Position numbers and translations under genes: made by a program
Part shown: piece after piece, positions 56,704 through 64,000 of the stretch
Numbering within the stretch: position 1 is the stretch's first letter
Layout of the letters: each line of letters starts with the position of its first letter
DNA from: Stachybotrys elegans
Taxonomy: Eukaryota; Ascomycota; Sordariomycetes; Hypocreales; Stachybotryaceae
DNA length: 64,000 nt
Reading direction: 5' to 3'
Assembly (NCBI GenBank): GCA_020746835.1
Contig: JAGPNK010000005.1
Span: forward strand, 1,302,001-1,366,000
The notes under the pieces: model-generated
Told to the model about the DNA's origin: nothing
Seen by the model: only the letters and a program-made list of their open reading frames with translations
The model's database searches: none

Positions 56704-57660
56704 ATGGCTTCTATTAGGACATCGAGAGCCGCCTGCCGCGCGCTGGGCGCCGTGGCGAGGCCTCTGGCCGCCGCACCCCGTTGCGCTCGCGAGTTCAGCA
56801 CTGCGTTCCGACTCCCGACAGTCAACGCTGGGACACGACCGAGAACGAAGCAGGCGCAGCGCTTTAATCCCGGCTTTGCTGCCCCGGGAGGCAGTGCGCG
56901 AACCATCTTCATACAGACAGAGAACACGCCGAATCCGGATGCCCTTAAGTTCCTGCCGAACCATCGAGTCCTGCCCGAGGAGGTCAACACGACATTCATC
57001 GAGTACCTGAACCCTCGGTCGACGATTGCGCCGCCCTACCCTTCGCCGCTGGCTGCCAAGCTGATGAACATTGATGGTATCACATCGGTCTTCTATGGCG
57101 CCGACTTCATCACCGTGACAAAGTCTTCGGATGCCCAGTGGGCTCACGTGCGACCCGAGATTTTTGCTCTCATCACCGAGGCCATCACATCTGGTGAGAA
57201 GATTGTCAACGTCGTGGAGCGCAAGGATGGAGAGGAAGGCCAGGCTGCAGTGGAAGAGGACAGTCTCGCCTACAATGAGAATGACAGCGAGGTTGTGGGG
57301 ATGATCAAGGAGCTCCTGGAGACGAGAATCAGACCAGCCATCCAGGAGGATGGTGGTGATATCGAGTTCCGAGGATTTATTGACGGCTACGTCAATCTCA
57401 AGCTGCGCGGCGCCTGCCGCACATGCGATTCCAGCACCGTGACGCTCAAGAACGGTATTGAGGGCATGTTGATGCACTACGTACGTATCTCTACTGAAAC
57501 TTGCGGTGAACTCTTGCTAACGCCATGGCAGATCGAGGAGGTCAAAGGTGTCAACCAGGTGCTGGATGAAGAGGAGGAAGTTTCCCTGGCTGAGTTTGCC
57601 AAGTTTGAGGAGAAGCTGAAGCAGCAAAAGGGCCAAGCACAGAGCGCATCAGCAGCGTGA
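56704..57660 (+). CDS. NFU1: Mitochondrial iron-sulfur cluster scaffold/carrier Nfu1
   Basis: Nfu1 delivers [4Fe-4S] clusters to mitochondrial enzymes such as lipoate synthase and complex II. Two exons, 56704-57480 and 57532-57660, give 301 residues. The intron is 51 nt, with a GTACGT donor, a TTGCTAAC branch site and a GCAG acceptor; being a multiple of three without a stop, it also reads through. The N-terminus (MASIRTSRAACRALGAVARP) is a mitochondrial presequence. The Nfu N-domain is seen as IFIQTENTPNPDALKFLP and SPLAAKLMNIDGITSVFYG. The NifU C-domain carries GGDIEFRGFIDGYVNLKLRG, and the cluster-binding Cys238-Arg-Thr-Cys241. Assignment is secure. Confidence 0.95.
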   Translation: MASIRTSRAACRALGAVARPLAAAPRCAREFSTAFRLPTVNAGTRPRTKQAQRFNPGFAAPGGSARTIFIQTENTPNPDALKFLPNHRVLPEEVNTTFIEYLNPRSTIAPPYPSPLAAKLMNIDGITSVFYGADFITVTKSSDAQWAHVRPEIFALITEAITSGEKIVNVVERKDGEEGQAAVEEDSLAYNENDSEVVGMIKELLETRIRPAIQEDGGDIEFRGFIDGYVNLKLRGACRTCDSSTVTLKNGIEGMLMHYVRISTETCGELLLTPWQIEEVKGVNQVLDEEEEVSLAEFAKFEEKLKQQKGQAQSASAA

Positions 57661-59722
57661 TACGACCGATGCAACAAAATGCCGTGTACAATAGAAATGT
57701 GATGCTCCTTGCTATCCAAGTCTTGGATTGTGAGTCATGATACCCAGTATCTCTTCCGACAGTTTCCGACGCTTGCCGGTATGTCGTGACATTGACATCA
57801 GATGGGATCGCTGCGCAGTGTTGAAGTCATTGTGCGCTGATTTCCCAACCTCGCATGATGTTGCCACTGCCTTGCTGGATACTCCCACCCTCGCAGCAGC
57901 GATGCTCCTTCAATTGATGCGATGGAGGTTGGGCCATCAGAGGGTGCCAGTACAGGACACGTTACGTCACAGCAAGGACTACCAAATCCTTCATGCTGCT
58001 GGTGCGATATTACTATATGAACCCAATCACAGCACCGGAACATCGTGGAGCGTAAGACCGGTTCGGAAGCGCCCACACGCGACTTTGCTAGACTCGGTGA
58101 AGCTGGGGTTGACAAGCATAGCAGCCTGCATTATGCCGGGTGATGCAACGCCACCGGGGGCTCCTCAGGTCTCGTGCCATCCAGATTGGCCCCCAGCTCC
58201 CCACCATCTCGACTGTGCTTCCTCAACGGTTCGATGGAGGGTGGAGCATCTGGACTTGAAGTCAAATGTGATTTTATGGTTCCTCAATAGCCCAGTATTA
58301 GTCTGCGTAGATTATGGACCATGGTGGAGCATTGCGCATTGTTTGCTGGTCTCGGAGGTGGTTCTTCAGCCTGTCGCCAAACCAAAGCTCCCCAGATGTC
58401 GGTGCATTCTGGCAGCAAAGGCGACGGGTGCGCGTAACTCTCATCTCCCATACCATGCAGGATGCGAACCGGAAAGAAAATCCGGGGTAATAAGAGAAAG
58501 TAGTTGACTGGGGAGCGGGAAGCAGGGCAGGGCCACAGCTCGCGGGGCGAAGATCGGCTCCACGCTGGGCTTTTCCGTCTCCCTGATTGCCAGGTTTGCC
58601 TCCCGGAATGGAAGAACAGGCTGTGTTCCTCTGCTGTGTAGCGAGCAACGAAAGGTTTGAAGGAACCGACGTGCCAGGATTCGCTGTGGCTGCTGATGCA
58701 GAACGTGTCCCGACAGGAGAAAGGAGGGTCGTGTTAAAAATGACAAGTCTATGCATCGTGCATCGCTTGCGTCTAGCCAAGCACCAACGGGGATGGAGCT
58801 GCCGGCAATTGCGAAAGAACCACCTCCATCTCCTCTCCCGAAGCTACCATGGCCGCTCAGAATCGTGATGATGAGCCCACAAAGTATGTGTTGCATCCGG
58901 GCATCAGATTCGTCCAAACCCCTCCTCGCCCTCCTAGCAAACCTGGGCCGCTTGTTCAAGAGCCGGTATTGTCCTGAGGATCCGAGGCAGGCGGAGGAGC
59001 AAGACTAGTACTACGACTAAAGGTAGTTGATGGGATTTTGTGCCCTGTGTTCCTGAGGCTACAAGCCACACAGCTAGCCTGTCAAGCCCGTGCAGCTTTG
59101 TATTGCCTAAAGACTAGCCGCGAAGATCAAGCTGGTCCAGATCCGGGGCGTGAAGGGACTGTGGCAACAGGATTCTGGCTGCCAACGCCGTTCTCCTCTC
59201 GATCGCTCTCGACATGGCATGGCAGAGGACGCTATGATGCACACCAGCCGGCCGTGGTGCCAGGTGGAATTGGAGTGGGCTGGTCCTCAAACGCTAACAC
59301 ACCCACGGCGGGGTGATGATTGACTTTCCCGAGACCTAGTCCGGCAGTGTGTCGGTGGTTTAGTAGTTGCGTCATGTTACCATGTCAGGACCAGGAAACG
59401 CACGAGGTCGCCAGCTGGCAGTTGGCCGACTGCTGGCAATCCTCAGGCCGATGGCCATCTTGTTGACAGAATCCCGACGCCTTCTCATGTACATATTCTG
59501 CAAAGAGGCACGTCCAATGTTGGAAATTCTGTAGCATGGATCTCCTGCAGGGAACCTGGGGCATCCAGGATGTATCTGGCCTAGGCCCACGCAGTGACCT
59601 CGTTCGGCACTGGTGGCTGCTCCATACAGGCCCAACCCCAGCGCAGCTGCACGGCATAGGCCAAAGTGCCAACGTTGATTGATTGACGAGGCCGGTGAGG
59701 AGAGAAGGCGCATGGGGTGGCA

Positions 59723-59736
59723 GGGGGGGGGGGGGG
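59723..59736 (+). repeat. Poly(G) run, 14 bases
   Basis: A long uninterrupted G tract in intergenic DNA. Homopolymers of this kind are prone to sequencing length errors as well as true variation. Confidence 0.85.
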
Positions 59737-61158
59737 CATGCGGCAGCATAACCTCTCGCAACGCACGTCGCCGATTTTGGAGGCTTCTGGTTCTAGGGTC
59801 TCGGGGCTCTCTGGCGGTACATAGAGGGGAAGTGGTGTGGGGAACGCCACAAGCCAACAATGTGGATGGGCTGAAGGATCAGGGACATTGAGTGGTTCGT
59901 CGGAAAGCTTAAGACAGAGCTATTATAGACAGGGTCGTGGGTGCCTTTGCCTGTCGTACGCGTCTAGCAGAGTCTTGTTTTGGGAGATGGCTTGCATGCC
60001 TGTCACGACATCACTTCCGCCTGAAGGTGATGGATCATATTATCAAGGCAGAGTAGCAGCGGTTGCGACAACAATAGCATGAAGTGAATCAGCAGGGGAC
60101 CAATACAATCAGCCTAAGACAACGGGTTTGGTGGGCGAAACGCCATGCCTGGGGTAAAGGTCTCTGAAGGGCACGCACAGCCTAGCCGAGGATACCTGGC
60201 ATCAGGGGTATATCTAAGCAGGTAGAGGGTACTGGAAGGTTGCGAATAGGATGAAAGAAGCCCACATTCATCATGCAAGGTGGACTGGAGTTGCGTGATG
60301 GTTTGATTTATTAGCCCACGCAAAGGGAATAATAGCACAGTGCAGTGCTACCATGGAGCCAGCGCAGGGAAAAGCAAAGCCAAGCAAAGCAAAGCAAACG
60401 AGGGGGGTAGATTTTCCGGATGCACGGCTGGCGGAGAAGGCGGATGAGGAGGTATGGCAATGAGATCGACGCCCGAGGACCGCCAGCCAGGTCTACACTG
60501 AGGCCATGCCCACTGCGATGGTGACAAGACGGCATTAGGTACCTGTAGTATTTTTGTAGAGTTTGTCGCCCGTGGCCGTTGCCAGCTGCGTGGCCTGGCC
60601 GTCACACCCAATAGTCGATACGTAGATGCCAGTGTACATGCTAACCAAAGCCCTGATGAGTCCCGGCTTACGCGCACTAGCATGCTAAAAAGAATGCCAT
60701 CACGCAGAGGGATCGTTCTATTTGCGTATGGTCTCTGGCCATGCCGAGGCGGCTTGATGGCGACTGCGATGGTGAGAATGTCAAGGCGTGATGCGCTCTC
60801 GAGCCATCCTCCTCACAGGTATCCGTACTCACTCAGCTCATGGTCCATGGAAAAGTCCCACCCCCGCCTCCACGTCTCTCAATGGCGCACGCCCCCTGGA
60901 TGGCTTCACAGCACAGCAGTCTGGGATGATGTTGAAATGTTTCTCCAGCACCACGATTCCTTCCTCCTACTGTGACTGCATTCAACAAGCCCTGTGAACT
61001 GCATTCCTCTGCTGGACTGCTAACTCGAAGGCGTTTTCTATCGCTCCACCACTGGGCTCTCCTAGCACTACATGTGTACCTGCGCGTCCATCATCACCCG
61101 ATGACCTACCTACCTACTTGATCCAAGCACCCAAACAAACCATCACCCCTCCCCCTCT

Positions 61159-61178
61159 TCCTCCTCCTCCTCCTCCTC
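61159..61178 (+). repeat. (TCC)n microsatellite
   Basis: About seven TCC units in the CT-rich region upstream of the PSP1-type gene. Confidence 0.85.
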
Positions 61179-61605
61179 TGCCTCTTCTGCTCTGCTAGAG
61201 GAACCCCATTTTTAACTTAATCCGATGCCTGAGGTGCCTGTCAGGAGCCACACGCAGGCCAGCTTAGTTTCTACTACGGCACCTGGCTCCGACTAGACCC
61301 TGAGCGGAGCCAGACCAGCACCAGCATCAGTACCAGTAACGAGCAGAGGCGCAACGCAGGTACCTCGCGTGATGCTCCACCCCACTGCCCGCTACCGCCC
61401 ACCGTCAGTCATCCAATGCGCGTGCCCATGTAGCTCGACGCATCTCCTGCTCAAGCTCACGTACCTTCCTTACCTTCCTTGGCCGGTCTGCTACATCATC
61501 CTCCCCCGGGTCCATGTTCGCCCCTACCCTGCTTGAACCTACTCTTCTTCCTTCTTTATACCCGCACTGGGTCAAGCCGAAGAGCCACAAGGGAGAGCCC
61601 AAAGA

Positions 61606-61630
61606 CCAAACCAAACCAAACCAAACCAAA
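61606..61630 (+). repeat. (CCAAA)5 pentanucleotide repeat
   Basis: Five perfect CCAAA units in the upstream region of the PSP1-type gene; repeated CCAAA may be only sequence slippage. Confidence 0.9.
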
Positions 61631-62252
61631 GGCAAAGAGAGCCAATGCCAGAGCCGTTTGAGTTGACCCTGCCCGCCTACCTACCTCCTGCATCGCCTGC
61701 CTGGCCTGCCAGCTAGAGAGAGCTACGACTATTACGTCCGAACTTGCCAGCCCATTCGACGACCTCAGCACCACCACTTCGTGTCGCCGAACCTCTTTTC
61801 TTCCTCTCCCTTCTACTTCTTCTCCTGCTCTTTTCCCTTCTCCTCCCCCGCTTTGCGAAGCTGCAGGCTTTACCTCGTCCAACCTCTTCATTTCTTCCGC
61901 TTGTAATCCTACATCTCTTGTATTCTCCGCCTGCCCCTCCACGCACGTGTGTGCCCGTCTGCTTCGCGAAACCTCACCAACCAACCTTCCTGCCTGGGCA
62001 CTCAAAGCGCCCGCGCCGCCCGCCTAGAGCTGCCGTCCATCTTCCCCAGCTTCCCTCCCGCCTTGCGCTGCGTTCCACCACCCACCAACCTCGACCTTCA
62101 GATTTCGCCGTCTTACCATCCAACGCCACTCCGACCTGTCGAATTCCGTTTGGCGACGGCGCCGCTTGCTGCTGCGCATTTGCCATCACCTTCCGGCCCT
62201 CCAACCATGCGACTCGAGTAGCGTTGCATTGCTCACTCGAAGAACAGAAAGC

Positions 62253-62300
62253 AAAAAAAAAAAAAAAAAATCCACAACCGCAACCGCAACCACAGCCGCC
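62253..62300 (+). repeat. A18 run followed by CCGCAA-type repeat
   Basis: Eighteen A residues (62253-62270) are followed by several CCGCAA/CCACAA units to about 62300. They lie in the presumed 5' leader or promoter of the PSP1-type gene. Confidence 0.85.
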
Positions 62301-62673
62301 CGCACACAAAGCATACATCTCTCATTCTTTCTCCTCTCTTTTTATTCCAGTCCCCGATCGCGCACAGCGCGTACGTACGGATCCTTGATTCGAACGGCCT
62401 GGATTCTCGCACCATTCTTTCGGCTTTGGGTTAGACGTGCTGGTTCTTAGACATCGACTATTACTTTCTTTCATCAGATCCTTTTAATCAACTGCGTCAC
62501 TCGTCACTCAACGCGCGAACGACCCCATTTACGACAAGACCGCTTCGTCGCAAGACTCAAGCCTCCCCGCCCAACAAGCAACCTCGGTGGCCGTGTTGGC
62601 ATGCGCATTTTGGTCGCAATTTAGAATCCTTGCCTCTGAATTCTACGAAATAGACGATTCAGGCGCTTGCGTG

Positions 62674-63138
62674 GTAAGCTCACAAGCAACCTCTTCCATC
62701 TTCACGCCCCCAAGGTTCCTGCCCCTGCCTTGGCAAAAGATTCAAGCAAAGCCACCGCCACCAGTTCACGCATCAAGTATTGCGAATACATCTTCCGCCT
62801 TCGCGCCGACAAAGCATCGTGGATTGTCCAGCTGACAGTTGACGTTCTCCCAGACATAATTATTTCCGCTTTGCCACCAGAAAGACTCGGTACAGTGAAT
62901 TTGTTGGTTTAGCCATCGTCGCCTTCTCACTACTTTTTCTTTTATTCGGCACTGTCCCTACTTCACCTGCATCGTTGCGCTCACCGTCATATGACTGTGT
63001 GGCTCACCCGGGCGACTCCTCAAGAACCACTCATCTTCTGACGCAGTCACTCGCATTCGCCATTCTTCACTGCCAGACAGACGTCTGCAGCTGTGGTACG
63101 AATCTGACCGCACGAACTGAGACTTTCCCGTTTTACAG
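62674..63138 (+). other. Probable 5' UTR intron of the PSP1-type gene
   Basis: A good donor (GTG|GTAAGC at 62674) and a pyrimidine-tract acceptor (TTTTACAG ending 63138) lie 22 bases before the start codon at 63160. A 5' UTR intron of about 465 nt fits, but it is inferred from splice consensus only. Confidence 0.4.
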
Positions 63139-63159
63139 ACCCCAAAGCACCCCGGCAAG

Positions 63160-64000
63160 ATGAACTCTGGGACTTTCAAGGCTGGGCCGCCTTCCAAACC
63201 AGCCCAACCCCCTCATGTCACCGCACCGCCCAACACTCAAACCTTACTATTGGAGAGAGTGAATGCCAGGACCACTACCCCCGATTCCGAAGCACTCGCT
63301 AGCTCTGACGATGAAGGCGATCACCGCCAGGCCTCTTCACAGCCTGTCCCGCCCCTGCAAAAGCCTGTCCGCCGCTCATCATGGCTCAACGACACGTCTC
63401 AACCCATCGCGCGCCCCCGAAAGGGCTCATTTGCCAGCAGCTCCATGTCACCAACAGGGTCCAACCCCAGCACACCGTCGATCGAAACCGGCGCAGGGGC
63501 CTGGGGCTCGCACTCAGCTTCTTCCATAATGGGGAGGACTGCAGCACCCACAACCTTCCCTTGGGGAACTGGCATCTGGAACCACGATCGCAAAGAGCCT
63601 CCCTCCAGACTGAGCGAGGTTCTCCCGTCTCCCACCTCCTCAGCTCCCTCGGGAGGCAACGCGTACTTTGGTCCAGAGAGCGGGCTTGCGCAAGCGACTC
63701 AAGTATCGCGCGAACAGGCCCCGAACTCACAGATTCCCTTCGCTATTCCTCTTCACCCCACTCCAAAGACATATAGATCCCAATCCTACTCAGTTGGCCA
63801 ACTTGATCCCGAGGTCAACCCTCTGGCTGCCATGGCATCTCCTACCTCCTCCGCTATGCACGGGCGTGCCAGACACCCTGCTCTCCAACATCGACCTTCA
63901 AGGCCGAGCATGCTGAGCGAAATGTCCAACGACGGATCGTTGCTGGGGAAGGTGAAGGAAGTTGAGGATGATGACGACGAGAGCACAACCGAGTCGCTCC
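63160..64000 (+). CDS. PSP1-domain family protein, N-terminal part, cut by window end
   Basis: The frame is open from the ATG at 63160 to the end of the window (280 full codons), so no stop is seen. The protein opens MNSGTFKAGPPSKPAQPPH and continues with LLLERVNARTTTPDSEALAS and ASSDDEGDH. Ser/Pro-rich disordered sequence follows, with short conserved-looking islands: RRSSWLNDTSQP, FPWGTGIWNHDRKEPPSRL, IPFAIPLHPTPKTYRSQSYS, VGQLDPEVNPLAAM and LQHRPSRPSMLSEM. These islands are what I recall from the N-terminal regions of fungal PSP1-domain proteins, related to yeast Psp1, a suppressor of DNA polymerase alpha defects. The PSP1 domain itself lies to the right of the window. Moderate confidence. 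Confidence 0.65.
   Translation, partial: MNSGTFKAGPPSKPAQPPHVTAPPNTQTLLLERVNARTTTPDSEALASSDDEGDHRQASSQPVPPLQKPVRRSSWLNDTSQPIARPRKGSFASSSMSPTGSNPSTPSIETGAGAWGSHSASSIMGRTAAPTTFPWGTGIWNHDRKEPPSRLSEVLPSPTSSAPSGGNAYFGPESGLAQATQVSREQAPNSQIPFAIPLHPTPKTYRSQSYSVGQLDPEVNPLAAMASPTSSAMHGRARHPALQHRPSRPSMLSEMSNDGSLLGKVKEVEDDDDESTTESL

Larger units (their letters stand above)
57661..63159. other. Gene-poor 5.5 kb region with long leader of the PSP1-type gene
   Basis: No gene I can support with confidence. The 256-codon frame starting at 57738 has no motif and an implausible Cys/Trp/His-rich composition. From about 61140 to 63159 the plus strand is CT-rich, with CTCC, CCAAA and CCGCAA repeats and an 18-base A run. 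This is the usual look of a long 5' leader and promoter ahead of the gene at 63160. Confidence 0.4.

Noticed and set aside
1..64000. tRNA, rRNA, CRISPR arrays, transposons
   Set aside because: I looked for T-loop-like GTTCRANTC contexts, long inverted or direct terminal repeats, and reverse transcriptase or transposase motifs, and saw none. A tRNAscan or RepeatMasker run would settle this.

Overview
The window comes from the nuclear genome of a filamentous ascomycete, most likely a Sordariomycete. I base this on the dense spliced genes with 45-130 nt GT-AG introns, CT-rich leaders, and the set of conserved proteins: a second-class alpha-tubulin, an AA11 chitin monooxygenase, the DASH subunit Dad3 and a PSP1-type protein. 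I cannot name the genus. I see no transposon, CRISPR array, rRNA or tRNA gene. All exon borders were derived by hand from splice consensus and reading phase, not from transcripts.

Layout: 1-16000 holds V-ATPase subunit B (cut by the left edge), HMG-CoA lyase and alpha-tubulin (all minus), a Pga1-like ER protein (plus), a WW-domain low-complexity protein (minus), a divergent pair made of an Fta2/kinase-fold protein and an unknown protein, and RNA polymerase III subunit RPC82 (minus). 16950-22480 holds QCR2 and an ataxin-2/Pbp1 homologue, both plus. A gene-poor 5.1 kb stretch precedes the AA11 LPMO (27603-28945). 29813-45236 holds the mitochondrial GTP/GDP carrier GGC1 (minus), a 2114-residue coiled-coil protein with a 12-copy 17-residue repeat (plus), DAD3 (plus), mitochondrial ribosomal protein uS5m (minus), a 78-residue membrane protein (plus) and an unknown 438-residue protein (minus). 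45237-48640 encodes a RasGEF fused to a degenerate small GTPase. After a 5.6 kb gap come a disordered hypothetical protein, the HIT zinc-finger protein Hit1 (minus) and the iron-sulfur scaffold Nfu1 (plus). A 5.5 kb gap then leads to the start of a PSP1-family gene cut by the right edge.

Most of this is ordinary core eukaryotic gene content with no functional cluster. Several unlinked genes serve mitochondria (HMG-CoA lyase, QCR2, GGC1, uS5m, NFU1), several serve the spindle or kinetochore (alpha-tubulin, DAD3, possibly the Fta2-like protein), and several serve RNA biology (RPC82, ataxin-2, Hit1). The most unusual items are an ataxin-2 homologue with no visible Lsm domain, the giant repeat protein, the pseudo-GTPase/RasGEF fusion, and the kinase-fold/unknown divergent pair. 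I found no clear new multi-gene system.
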